Shown piece after piece: positions 10,548 to 23,100 of a stretch of DNA of 64,000 nucleotides. The DNA is taken from positions 33,811,825 to 33,875,824 of the forward strand of contig OY997591.1 in the NCBI GenBank assembly GCA_963921825.1. The letters are read 5' to 3'. This stretch comes from Erodium maritimum. Taxonomy: Eukaryota; Streptophyta; Magnoliopsida; Geraniales; Geraniaceae. The translations under genes were made by a program, and so were the position numbers. How positions within the stretch are numbered: position 1 is the stretch's first letter; each line of letters starts with the position of its first letter. The notes beneath the pieces were generated by a model. It did no database searches. It saw nothing but the letters and a program-made list of their open reading frames with translations, and had not been told where the DNA came from.

Positions 10548-13336
10548 ATGGCAGCTACCTCTGATAAACGCAAAGGCAAAGATCATTGCAAAATTCCTTC
10601 TCCTCTACTATTGCAGAACAGATTCCAGCATCTAGACTCCACTTCTTCACTCCCACCTCCACCCCATTCACTACATCCCACTCCCTCTGCTCCATCTCGG
10701 CCCCAAAGAACTGCTCTGACTATGCAAGAAATCCGTGGAGTAGTTGTAACCAATCCTTCTCAACTCTTGGGGAATGAACAAATTTCTTCTTCTACTGGCC
10801 CTCCTCCTAGCTTTGAACACGTTCAGAAAAAGATCCCCCCTCCTTCTGTCTCAAAGCCCCCATTTTTACAAGATCCTCCTCCCTCAGATAAAATACAGGA
10901 GTATAGTCCTGGAGGGCGTTCCAAACTTCTCAATGGCCAGAAGATATTCTATTACAACAACTTCAAGCCTGTGCTCACTGGCACTGACTCCACTCCTTCT
11001 ATGCATAGTAGAAGTCTCCCAGGAACCGAGGCGAAGTCTTTCCCAAAACCCTCAGTTTTACCTGACTTTGTGATTTATATCCACAATTTACCTCCTAAAG
11101 CTTCTGACCTCTGGTTCTCCAATCTCTTCTCTGATATTGGAGGAGTAGCTTGGACGCACCTTGCTGCAAAAAGAAGTAAAATGGGTAAATTTTATGGCTT
11201 CTGCTACTTCCACAAACTCTACAAATGCAGGAAGCTATATATCTCTTCAATGGATATTCAATCAATGGACATCAGCTCTATATCACGCCAGCCAGAAACA
11301 AGTTACACAAACTTGAAACACCTGCAAATCCATTACCTCATCCTCACAATCTTAGATGGCAGGAAAGAGCTGAGCCTCAACCTCCAAGACTCCAAGGCTC
11401 TGTGGTCACAAACCAAGACCACCTAATCAAAAATGCACATTTGGCCTTGACTTTGGGAGATTACAATGCTGAGGACATGAGAATAGACTTGGTTATAGAA
11501 GGTGTCTGTGATCTTGATATCAAAGCTCTGGGAAGCAATCTCATACTCATACATTTGATGGATCCTCTCTTACAAGAAGAATTTCTGAAAGACAATGTTA
11601 ACTGGCTTAATAATTGGCTTGCATTCATCCCCAACAAACAATACCTTTGTTCCCAAGGAGGGAGGTTCACTTGGATAACAATTCAAGGCATCCCATATCA
11701 AGGATGGTGTGATGAATCCTTTGTTGTTGCTGTAAGTCTTTTTGGTTCCTTTGTTGTTACTCATCCTCTTACTGCTGCTGGTACCAATCTTGAGTTTGCT
11801 TATGTACTTATTCATATTAACAATTACAAGCATTTCTCCTCTGAGACAACTTTTCTTCTGGGTTCAAAAACCATTGATATTTGGATCAACTCTATTTGCT
11901 TGACTAAGGTCCCTCCTATACTCAACCCCCATCAATATGCAAATCACAGCTCTGAGGATTCTGACTCACTCCAATCTCCTCATATTGAAGAAGAAAACCT
12001 GGAAAATTCTTCCCCACAGCTAGGAGTTTTTGCTGATGATGGCTCAGAATTTATTGAAGATACATTTGTACAAGTTATGGAGAAAGGAATAATTGCTGAA
12101 TTGAGTTCTCTCCCAGAAAATGAAGTTATTGCTACTCAAACATTCCCTGCAGAAGTACCAAACACTGATTTAACTCCTGATCACCAAACAAAGGACAATG
12201 TGTGTCTCAAAGATCATCAAATTCTACCAACTATCTCTCCAAACTCTGAACAACTATTAAGCCTTTATCAAAAAAATTATTCCTGATTCTTTGGAGCAAG
12301 ATCTTTCAACTCCTACACTACAATTGCAGCTCACCAACAATCAAAAACAAATTCAGATGCTAACTGAACTAGTTCAGAAGCAAGCCACTCAGTTACAAGA
12401 CAAGGTTTTGAGTCCATCAACCTCACATCACAATATGCTTCTGGGAGGCCCCCAAAAATCCCTCTCTCCTCAACACAGCTTGCATAGTCCCTTGGAACCT
12501 GAAGCAATAAATGTTTCTGCACCTATACAACTCCCTACACCACTAATGTCACATTCCTCACAGCTGCAAAGTTTAGACCAAATCTGCAGTGGCAAAATTG
12601 CCTCCCTCTCCCATCAGATGAATAGTGTACCAGAAGATTTGGTAGGCCCTGAGATTGAAATTGGAAGTATCTTTCCCTCCAACAAAAAATCAAAAAAAGG
12701 CAAAGACAAGAGGCAAAAAAATAATATCTTCTCACATCAATATTCAACAAGATCTAAATACAAAGAGGGGGGCTTAAAGGTCAAGACTTTTATCTCAAAG
12801 GCTCAGCTGAAAGAAGCCAAAGGAGTTTGGGATTTTGGAAAAATTATAGGTATCTTTGCAGACTGTAGTGAGGATTTGATACTGAAGCAAATAACTTCTC
12901 TTGATGATGAAAGATGTGTTACGACCTTATTGCGGCCGCACTACAATTAGGGTTTCTAGGGATGAATTGGAGATATAGAAGAGTGTAGAAGAGAGAGGTA
13001 GAGAGATAGAAAGAGAGAGAAGGATAGAGTAGTGGGAGAGAACTGTACAAGCGAGAGGCAATTATCCTCAACGATGTCTCTCGTTTTCATTTCAGAATTG
13101 CTATAAAGACGATGCAGCAACAGTAACTGGGCTTGGATAACTTCCAGAGGCCCTAAACAATACAAAAATGCAATTGATCAAGCCCAAACAGGCTTTAACC
13201 CAAACAGACCATTACAAGATGCATAGAAACTGAAGCTCCTTCAGAAGAGAATTTTATCCATCTCTCTAAAGATTATGATACCTTGCTTTGTGATCCGGAT
13301 GTGAGTAATAATCTCACTCCACTTCCCTCTGCATAA
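10548..13336 (+). pseudogene. LINE 1 ORF1 (RRM RNA-binding protein), frameshifted and interrupted
   Basis: The predicted role is to coat LINE RNA in the ribonucleoprotein particle. The start ATG is at 10548. A Pro/Ser-rich N-terminal region is followed by an RRM at about residues 172-225, with an RNP2-like segment VIYIHNLP and an RNP1-like segment GKFYGFCYF. A frameshift near 11215-11230 moves the rest of the RRM and the middle region into the frame at 11225-12286. A second frameshift lies in an A-run near 12270-12278, and the last part runs 12291-12916. The solo LTR at 12917-13216 cuts the C-terminus; after it the same frame resumes and ends at TAA 13334-13336, 7 nt before ORF2. The C-terminal half is Lys-rich. 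Confidence 0.85.
12917..13216 (+). mobile_element. 300-bp solo LTR inside LINE 1 ORF1
   Basis: The insert begins TGTTACGACC, ends CCATTACA and is flanked by the 5-bp duplication AGATG (12912-12916 and 13217-13221). Removing the insert and one duplication restores a continuous ORF1 frame, which confirms the boundaries. A TATA-like CTATAAAG lies near 13100 in plus orientation. There is no coding content. It is a small LTR, either solo from a full element or from a TRIM-like family. Confidence 0.85.
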
Positions 13337-13343
13337 CTCAGCT

Positions 13344-16300
13344 ATGAAGCTCCTCTCATGGAACTTGAGAGGGCTGTCTTCCTCTCAAAAAAGGAAGACT
13401 CTTGGTGATGTAATTCACAAACAATATCCATCCATGGTTCGAATTCAAGAATCTAAATTGACAAAACCACTCCCCACCTTTCTCAGATCTTGTGGGATGC
13501 ATTGGGGCTGGGAAATGGATTATATCCCAGCCATTGGACTCTCTGGTGGCCTTATCACTTGCTGGAAATCAAATTCCTTTCAAGTGACTAATGTCAAGAA
13601 GATCATTGGTGCCTTGATCCTGATTGGAACTCTTACACAATCTGATACCCCTTGTTGCTTTGTAAACATTTATGCCCCTTGCTCCTCATCAAGAAGAAGA
13701 TCACTCTGGCTTGAGCTTCATTCTTAGATTACATCCCTAGCTCCCCAACACATGCTAGTTCTTGGTGGAGATTTCAATGCAGTTTTATCAGCTCAAGAGA
13801 GATCCAATGGAAGAGCATCTACCACAGACATAACTAATCTAATTGACTCCCTTGATCTTATTGATCTCCCTCTATTGGGAGGCAAATACACCTGGTTTGG
13901 CCCAGGATCCACAGCATCCAGAATTGATAGAATTCTCATCTCATCTGATTTCTTGGCCAATTACAATCATCTCACTCAGAAATGCCTCCCAAGATGTATC
14001 TCAGATCATAGAGCTTTAATCCTTTTTGATGATCAACTAGACAGGGGCCCTAGGCCTTTTAAATTCCTCAACATATGGTTGGAAGATGGAAGATTTTTTG
14101 ATGCAGTACAACAATTCTGGTGCTCCTTCAATGTCATAGGCCCTCCTCACATCCTACTCTGGAAGAAATTCAAATTGCTAAAGAAAGAACTTAAAGAATG
14201 GAACCTGCAAGTGTTTGGCAACTTAGACACTCAAGTAAACAACATCAGACTGGACTTGGATCATTTAGATGCTATTATTGAGGAAAGACCTCTTACTCCT
14301 TCAGAATGCAATGCCAGAGGTGCTCTCAAAGCTGAATTAATTCAGAAAACAAAACTCCTAGCCGAATTATGGAGTCAAAAGGCCAGGAAAAAATACTTTT
14401 ATGAGGGGGACAAGGAATCCAAATACTTCCATAGATTGGCAAATTACCAAGGAGCTAAGAAGCAAATCACTCAAATATTGGTAGATGACATCCTCATTGA
14501 TGATCCCACTCTTATCAAAGCTGCTGCAGCAGAGCACTTTAGCAATAGGTTTTCAGAACCTCCTTTACACCATACCAATCTTGATCACCTACCCTTTGCA
14601 ACACTATCACCTCAGCAAGCAGATGCTCTTGAACAACCCTTCTCCGAATCAGAAATTTTGAAAGCAGTAATGGCCTGTGCTGGAGACAAGGCTACTGGTC
14701 CTGATGGGTTCACACTCAAATTTTTTCAAATTTGCTGGCCAATTATCAAGCAAGACCTAATCAATTTCATCTCACATTTTCACATGTCTGGTCATTTGGG
14801 GAAAGGAATTAACTCCTCTTTTATCACATTAATTCCCAAGTGTGAGACACCCATCACCTTTGATGACTATAGACCCATCAGCCTTATGGGAGGTCCTTAT
14901 AAAATTATTTCCAAACTGCTCTCAATAAGGCTGAGAGGGGTTATCAGCTTCCTGGTTTGTTTTGAGCACACATGATTCATTACTGGGAGACAAATTCTTG
15001 ATGGTGTGCTAGTGGCAAATGAGGTTGTTCATCAGGTTAAAAAAGACAATACCAAGGCTCTACTTTTCAAGGCGGACTTTGAAAAGGCTTTTGACAAGGT
15101 TCATTGGATGTTCATGGTGAAGCTTCTAGCAAGATTGGGATTTGGACATCTCTGGAGAATTTGGATGATCTCCTGCTTCAAAGCATATGTTTCAGTGCTC
15201 ATCAATGGATCCCCATCCTCATATTTCTTGATGCATAAGGGTTTAAGGCAGGGATGTGCTTTATCCCCTCTCCTTTTTGCCTTGGTAGCTGAATGCTTAA
15301 ACCAGATCCTCAAAGTTGCACTACTTCATAACCAATTCCAAGGGATCAATATTGGAAGCAATGGCCTTATTATTTCCCACCTGCAATTTGCAGATGACAC
15401 CATTATCTTTATCAAGGCCAACACTGAAGGAACTACCAACTTGAAGAATGCTCTCTCTCTTTTCAGGCTCATATATGGACTCAAAGTCAATTACAACAAA
15501 TCAAGCATGATACCATTTAACCTCTCACAGGCAGAGTCAGAATCCTACTCTTTTATCCTTGGTTGCACACTTCAATCACTCCCAACTACCTATCTGGGGT
15601 TCTCTCTAGGAGCAAATTACAAGAGATTAATTACTTGGGAACCAATCATACAAAAATTCAAAAAGAGTCTGGGACTTTGGCAAGCTAAATTGCTGTCTTT
15701 TGGTGGCAGGATCACCTTAATCAAATCCACTCTCAATGCCTTACCCTTATACCATTTTTCCCTACTCAGAGCTCCAAAAGCTGTCCTACTTGACATGGAG
15801 AGGCATCAAAGGAGATTTCTTTGGCATGGAGAATCCCCTTCAAAAGTCTTCTACAAGGTGGCTTGGAACAATGTCTGCAAACCAAAGAATGATGGTGGCC
15901 TTGGTCTCAGAAAATTGAAAATTATGAACTTGGCACTCTTGGCCAAGTGGTGGTGGAGATTTTCCTTGGAAGAAGATTCTCTGTGGAAGCAAACCATTTG
16001 TGCTAAATTAGGCTGGAACTACTCAGAGTGGGACTTGTTTAATTTCTCAGAAATTGGTATGCCTAGTTTCACCTCTCACATTATTGCTCTACTAAATGAT
16101 CCAAGTTTTGCAGACCTACTTGGTCCAAAGGGTTTTACTTGGACTCTGGGCAGAGGAAACAAAATACATTTTTGGGAAGATCTGTGGTGGGGAGATACTA
16201 TTTTTAAGCTCCTATTCCCCAGACTGTATGCTTTGGCCACCTCTAAATCATCCTTAATTAAGGCTCTTTGGGATGGCTTCTCTTGGGATCTTATGCTGAG

Positions 16301-17183
16301 AAGAACTCCTAGAGGTAGAGAGAGCCAAGAATGAGGTGCAATGACAATAATTCTAGGGTGTTCTCATCCAACCTCTTTGGATGACAAGTTGCAATGGATA
16401 CATGATCCCATAGGCTTCTAAGTTGGTAGTTTCTACAACATACTTGATCATCAAGGTACTTCATCAACCAACTCTCAACTATAGTGGACTACTCATCTTT
16501 GGATTCCAGGCATCCCACCCAAAATCTCTGCTTTTTCTTGGATTGCTTGTTTAGATGAAATCCCCTCTAAGTGCTTCCTAGAATCTAGAGGAATGACATT
16601 CACTCTACAGAACTTGATTTGCCCTCATTTCTCCTGGGACTTTGAAGATGGGGTGCATATACTTCTTCATTGTCATATGGCTTGGAAAACATGGAACTTG
16701 GTCCTCTCTTGATGGGGCATTACCTGGGTTGCTCCTGCCACTGTCAAACAACTTTTAAGCACATGGCACTCTTTGGTTGCTCCAAAATTCAAAAGAAGTT
16801 GGGGTGGAATCCTCCAATTAACTCTTTGGCAGCTGTGGCTAGCAAGAAATGCCCTAGTCTTTAACTTTATTGAAGAATCACCACACACAATTTTCCTCAG
16901 AATCTTAAACAAGACCTTCAGCTGGGAATGGGCTAACTTCTCTTCTACTTATCATTTTTCTCTACAAGATTGGACAGTTCAGCCTTGGCTTCTGGTTAAG
17001 AAATTATTTTTGGCCTTTCTTCAACTGGTTTTTGGCCCTCCTCTCCTTTTGCCCCTGGGGTTTGGGTTCTGGGTGGGTTTGGGTGGTTTTGGTGGTTTGG
17101 GGTCTTTAGTTGCTGGTGAGGTAGTTTGCTCTAGGGTGTTTTGTTTTTTCTTTTCTTTGTGTGGGGGTTTAAGGCTTCTCTGA
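13344..17183 (+). pseudogene. LINE 1 ORF2: endonuclease, reverse transcriptase and zinc-finger domain
   Basis: ORF2 proteins nick target DNA and reverse-transcribe the LINE RNA in place. The frame starts at ATG 13344 and reads about 1,279 codons, a normal length. The APE-type endonuclease occupies about residues 1-230 (GDFN near 13765 and SDHRA near 14005 are visible). The reverse transcriptase is at about residues 450-760, with the catalytic FADD box at 15387-15398. A zf-RVT region with Cys/His residues lies at about 16500-16690. Six premature stops interrupt it (13725, 14973, 16332, 16419, 16482, 16710), but all lie in one frame and I see no frameshift. It is therefore a decayed copy whose core motifs survive. 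Confidence 0.9.
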
Positions 17184-17985
17184 CTTTTGGACTGGTGTGT
17201 GGGTAGCTTTTTTTAGGCTTGAGTGTTTTTTCTCTTCTCTCTTTTCTTGCAGGTTTTTGCCTTCTCTTCAGGACCTGAACTCAATCCTGCTGCACTCTCA
17301 ATGTTTTCTACTGCATCTACTTTGATCAAACACAATCTCAAAAAAGACGCAGCGAAGACACCATTCTAAAAGTCTTATCATTTTTTATTAGAAGGAAACT
17401 CTTCATTGTTTCCTTCTGCATCTATTTTTTATCAGCTCAATCTCAGCAAAGATCCAGCAAACACTCTCATCCTAAAGTCTTAACATCACACCTTTGGACT
17501 CTACAGCTGCACTTCTCATCTCCAACATCTCCCTTTCATCCCCTGATTCCCAACCAATACACTTCACTCCTTCATCAAGTCCTCAACTCCCTATTCCCTA
17601 CTCCCCATCCCTATTTCAATCTCTACAATTCACCACTCCTTTTGATCCACCCTTGTTGCCTTGAGAAGCTCGGCAAGCCACTCCATTACAGTCTTCAGCG
17701 GATACTTGGGCCGCAAGTCACCTCTTATTGCAAACCTTACTTGAGGAGCAAGACAACTTCAAATTCTCAAATTCAAAGGGCAACTACGAAACTTGGGGCA
17801 CAAATCACCTTTCCCCTTCGCCTTCACATGCAACATCAACCATCTCATTTTCACCTCTTTTCATTCTCTTTATCATTTTTTGTCGCAAACTTTGATTTGT
17901 AGCTGGATTTTCTATTTGTTTGTTGTATCTTTTCTACCTCAGAGAGGATTAATTCAATATGCTTTTGCTGATCAAAAATAAAAAA
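17184..17985 (+). other. LINE 1 3' UTR and A-rich tail
   Basis: About 800 bp of T-rich then C/T-rich non-coding DNA ends in GCTGATCAAAAATAAAAAAAG. The terminal GATC/GATA plus A-run motif recurs on the other LINE-derived ends in this window. Confidence 0.75.
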
Positions 17986-19154
17986 AGAAAATAAAAGAAA
18001 AAGCATAATGCAACAAAAACACAAGCAATAAAGTATACAAAAAGTATGAACATCGGGGGACTGACGAGAAAATAAAAAGGATACTCATTTCCCAAACCAC
18101 TCCATATTTGTCGCCACGGTGATACTACAGTAGCGACCGAGACCACCATTACGATTGTTGATGACGGGTAGTTAGGAATGAATGTGCCCATTGCCGGAAT
18201 AGAATTGTCGTCATGGTAGACTGAGTACTCCTAGGGGGTTCTACCTGGTGTTATCCTCCCACAAATGATAGATGAGGGCTCCAAAAATACAGGGATGTTG
18301 GCTTCAAGAAGGTAGGGGGTACCGTGCCGGTAGTTGGTGGAATCTTCGTCACCCTACAACCAGTAAAGTAGTTATACCTGCAAACCTTTCACTAGTCCTA
18401 TTGTCCCTCATTGGGCGAAGGGAGGGTGTTTTCCACCTTTGTCTTTGTCCTAGATACTCCATCAAAATTTTGGTGGATTATTTTTTTCATAAACAAGATG
18501 GAAAACAAAAAAAAATGGTTTTATAATCGTACTTCCATAATGTCATGCATCGTTCTAATACTAATCTAACCTGCAACCTCTCAAATTTTCTCTCTGATAC
18601 GTATACAAGTTTAGAAACAAAAAGTTAGGCCAAAATAAGCATTCAATAACCGGTGAAGTTCCAAAATGTCAAGAGATTTTTAATTGTATCTTATTAATGG
18701 TTGTATGTTTTATTCAATCGGGAAGAGAAGGTTGTGAAAGCATATGCTATTGAAAACAAAATAGTAGAGGAGATTGTTTTGGCTTCATTTTTGTGACGCC
18801 GATGTAATAGTGGCAAAGCTCAATGGTAGATTGGTACATGGTTATTTGTTGTTGGTAGCCAGGGTATTGGAGAGAGGTAAGTCGAGGACCTTTGCTGGAA
18901 AGGTTTGGTGGAAGAATTTGGTTTTGGAGGGAGGCGAGTCGTTTCCACCCTCTTCAGGTTTTTAACATTCTAGAACGCCAGGATCTGGCTCAATCAGGTT
19001 GTTTAGATGTAGCTCATTCGGTCCTAAATTTGTTTGCGATTCAGTCAGAGTTGGAGATGTAGGGATTCATTTTTAAATCTCCAGAAGTTCACACAGATTT
19101 GCAAATTGGGAGCAAATTGCCTCTGTTTCACACGCTGACGGAGCTCAAGGAGTT
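17986..19154. other. Unassigned spacer between the two LINE tails
   Basis: About 1.2 kb has only short open frames (for example 18272-18526 and 18774-18965) with no recognisable domain. No repeat structure or RNA gene was identified. Confidence 0.5.
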
Positions 19155-19960
19155 TTTTTTTTGATCGGCAAATAGAATTCATTAAAACCAACCCTCTTTT
19201 GAGGGGAAAGAGGGCAATACAGAACATGCTAAAGTTCAACCAAAAACAACCCCCAATTGATCATATGCCAATTTTAGAGGGCTAAACAGAGAAAAGTAAA
19301 AGATAACATAATGTTAACTACAAATCAACTAAAGGTACTGAGTTGCAGATGAAGGAGCAAGCCAAACCAGGAGCTGATATGTTGGACTTGGAGATCATCA
19401 AAATAAGAGAGAAAGAGATCCAATATGATGAATAGTCAGTTAAGGAATTGAGATGCAGATGAAGGAAGGTTATTTGAAGGAAGCCAACCAACAGAGATTG
19501 GATATTAACAAAGTGATAGAGATTTAGCTCCAATATGTTAAATGTCAACTACAAAATGTCTTCAGGATTAGAACTGAATGATGAGATGAGGCTAAACCGA
19601 GTTACTTGCACTCCAAGAAAGCTTGCGGGCCAAAAGGATTGTACTCTGAGAAGGCTTTTGAACCCAGAAATGAAGCAGGCTCTCCCAAGTTGAGATGGAG
19701 AGCTAAGAGGGAGGCTTTGTTGGAGGAGACGCGCTACACCTACAAGGTGAAGCCCCGGCAAAAAGGATACACCAACGTTGAGTAAAACCTGCAACCAAAA
19801 GAGAAAACACCACTCAACCTAGAAGAGAGAACTACCAAACACACAAAGGAGGGAGGAGAGGAGAAGCCAGCCACACTCAAAAGGAAGGAACACCACAACC
19901 TAAAACTACCTTACCAAACTCAGAATCACTCCCCAAACCCTCCCAAGAACCCTTCCCAAC

Positions 19961-19994
19961 CCCCCCCCCCCTCCCCCCCCCCCCCCCCCCCCCC
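19961..19994. repeat. Poly-C tract
   Basis: Eleven C, one T, then 22 C, inside the 3' UTR of LINE 2 (poly-G on the element's coding strand). Length in such a run is prone to sequencing error. Confidence 0.9.
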
Positions 19995-20180
19995 GAGACA
20001 AGAGAAAACCAGGACCAGAAAACCAGAACAGAACCTTACAAGCACATTACTAGTACCTTCATAAGCTTACTTGAGACTCAAGTTAACCAGCAACACACCA
20101 AAGTCATCAACATAAGTTACTTGCAGCTCAAGCAAACAGGGCTAAGAGACCCAAATTGAAGAGGAGGATCTCAATTCACA

Positions 20181-23100
20181 TCATGATAGAGGAGAGTGAT
20201 CCCATTGAGAGAAGGAGAAGTACAACTTTGAGTTCTTAAACTTGTCTACCTCCCAACTATAGGCTTGCTGTTTAATTTTGGCAAAGATCTCAGAAGCTTG
20301 GAGAATTTCACCATTGAATAATAAAGAGTTTCTTGCCAACCATAATTGCCAACAGCAAATTTCAGCTAGATTTTTCCAGGGGGTTTTGTTAATGCCTTTT
20401 ATAAGTGCAGACCAAGAACATAAAAGGTTCTTCAAGTTAGATGGAGTAACCCAATTAAATTCCCCACCAATGAGTAATTAAGCACCAGGTCTTCCAAGCT
20501 CTAGGACAATGAAGAAGAAGATGATGCCCATCCTCAAAGTCCCAGTTACAGAACTTACAGAGCTGATCTTGAAAGGATAGAGACAATCCCCTGGCATCAA
20601 GAAAGCATTTAGAAGGGATTGCTTCATGGCAGGCAAGCCAACAATAAGTTGAGATCTTGGGTGGGATTCCAGGAGACCAGATGTGTTTTGACCAATTAAA
20701 GTCTGAGATAGAGGTTATAGCTTGTTGTTGCAGCAAGGAGTACATCTTTCTAACTGAAAACCCCTTTGGATCCCCACCCCAAACCAAGGAATCGGGTCTA
20801 TTGTGCAACTGAACACCAATTAAAATGTACTGAAGGGACATCCAATCTGATTCAACCCTGCCTCTAGGAACTCTTCTGAACTCCAGATCCTAGGAGGAGA
20901 CTGAGCAAGCTTCAGAAACTAATAACTTCTTGCTTTGAGATAATAGAAATAGTCTGGGATAGAGGGTCTTGAGAGGTATCTCTCCCCACCAAATATCAAT
21001 CCAAAAAAGAATCCTTTGCCCTTCCCCCCAAGTCCAAGAGAGTCCTGATAAACCAAAGAGCCCAGAGAACCTAGGATCATCATTGAGTGCTAAGATATAA
21101 TGCATAAAGCTTCATTGACCAAGCTCACTAAAGTTTGATAAATCCCATTCAGAGGAGTTCCAGCCAAATTTGCCATAGATTACTAACTTCCAAAGGGAGG
21201 CTCTTTCAAGGGAAAATCTCCACCACCACTTAGATAGTAATGAGATATTCATTAGGGTGAGACTTTTTATCCACATACCTCCCTCTTCCTTGGGCTTGCA
21301 GACAGTATTCCAGCTTAACTTGCAAAAGGTTTTGGCATTAAGGTTCCCATGCCACAGAAATTTCCTTTGCCATCTTTCCATGGACTTAATTACTCCTTTA
21401 TAGGAGCTCTGATGATAGAGAAATAGTATAGTGGAAGGGATCCTAGAGTTGATTTGATCAAAGTGATCCTGCCTCTAAAAGAGAGCAATTTAGCCTGCCA
21501 AAGTCCCAGGGCAGCTTTATATTTCTTGAGGATAGGATCCCAGGTTTTGATTCTCTTTGGGTTGGAGCCAAGGGGAAATCCCAAGTAGTTAATGGGGAGA
21601 GAGTTTTGTTCACATCCCAGCATTGAAGTTAGCAGCACCAACTCATCCTCATTGAGGTTGCAAGGAATGATAACTGATTTTGTACAATTTACAGCCAGGC
21701 CAGAAGAAGGATGAAACATGTGTAGTGCATACTTTAAATGTGGGATACTATCATCCTTGGATTGAATGAAGAATATAGAGTCATCTGCAAATTGTAAATG
21801 GGAGATCTTTGGACCTTCAGTTGTCATTTGTATACCTGTTAATAAGTTGGCTTGAACTGAGGAAGTGACAATCTGGTTTAATCCTTCTGCCACCAGAACA
21901 AATATTAGAGGGGAGAGGGCACAACCTTGCCTAAGCCCTCTACTTAGCAAGAAATCTGGGGAAGTTGAACCATTGATTAAGACTGATGCATGAGCTTTGA
22001 AGCAAGACTGTATCCAGGATCTCCATTTGAAGCCAAACCCCATTTTGCTGAGTAAATTCATAACAAAACTCCAATTTACCTTGTCAAAAGCCTTTTCAAA
22101 GTCAGCTTTGAAGATAAATGCCTTGAGTTTGGAAGCTTTAAGATAGTTGACCACTTCTGAAGCCACTACTATTCCATCTGAAATTTGTCTACCTGAGATG
22201 AATGTTGATTGAACCTCTCCCACCAATGGATTAATAACTTTTTTCAACCTTTTTGAGAGCAATTTAGAGAGGATTTTATAAGGGCCCCCCATTAGAATTA
22301 TGGGTCTGAAGTCATCAAAGGTCATAGGAGCTGAAGTTTTTGGAATGAGATCAATAAAAGAGGAGTTGATTCCTTTTCGCAGCTGAGAAGTTTGATGGAA
22401 GTGGTGTAGAAACAAAATGAGATCAGACTTGATAATAGGCCAACAGGCTTGGAAATTTTTTAAAGTGAATCCATCTGGCCCTGGGGCTTTGTCTCCATTA
22501 CAAGCTGTGATAGCTTGGAAAATTTCATCCTCAGAAAAAGGTCTTTCTAGCCAGGATGCTTGATCAGAGGATAGAGATTTGAAAGGGAGGTTTAGGAGAC
22601 TGATATCTTCTTGATCAGAGGCAGTAAATCTCAGTTTGAAGTGTTGTGCAGCAGCTGCTTTAATCTCTGAGGGTTGTGTGAGAGTGGCATTCTCACATAT
22701 AATTTGTGTCAGCATCCCTTTACAACCATTGTAGTTGCCAATCATGTGATAGTACTTGGAACCTTTATCTCCATCATAGAACCATTTCCTTCTTGCTTTT
22801 TTACTCCATAGCTGGGCTTGTAGCTTGTGTTTTTTAATGAGAAAAGTCATTAGAGATCCTCTGTCACTACTCTCATTAGCTGATAGAGGTCTTGTTTCTG
22901 CTACTGAGTCCAACTGATCTATAGCTTGTGTGAGTGAATGTATCTGAGTGTCAAGAAAGCCAAACACTTCAGAGTTCCACTTTCTCAAGTCTGCCCTGAG
23001 TAATGAGAGTTTTTTCCACAACACAAAGTGGGGGAAGCCTTTTACTTCATAAGATTCCCAGAAATTCTAAACTGCTACCAAAAATCTGGCATCTTCTATC

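Larger units (their letters stand above)
10331..17985 (+). mobile_element. LINE 1: near-full-length L1-type retrotransposon with RRM-bearing ORF1
   Basis: The element has a 5' UTR of roughly 200 bp, ORF1 (10548-13336), ORF2 (13344-17183), a 3' UTR of about 0.8 kb and an A-rich tail after GCTGATC near 17970. The outer flanks carry similar A/G-rich words (about 10317-10333 and 17985-18000) that may be a degraded target duplication, so the 5' boundary is approximate. A 300-bp solo LTR interrupts ORF1. The layout fits plant L1 elements such as the BNR family of beet, whose ORF1 also carries an RRM (family knowledge). Confidence 0.88.

Noticed and set aside
12928-12940. GCGGCCGC (NotI site) here and in CRIPT exon 2 near 52952, suggesting cloning vector
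   Set aside because: The first lies in the solo LTR with target duplications and the second in conserved coding sequence. No vector sequence is present.
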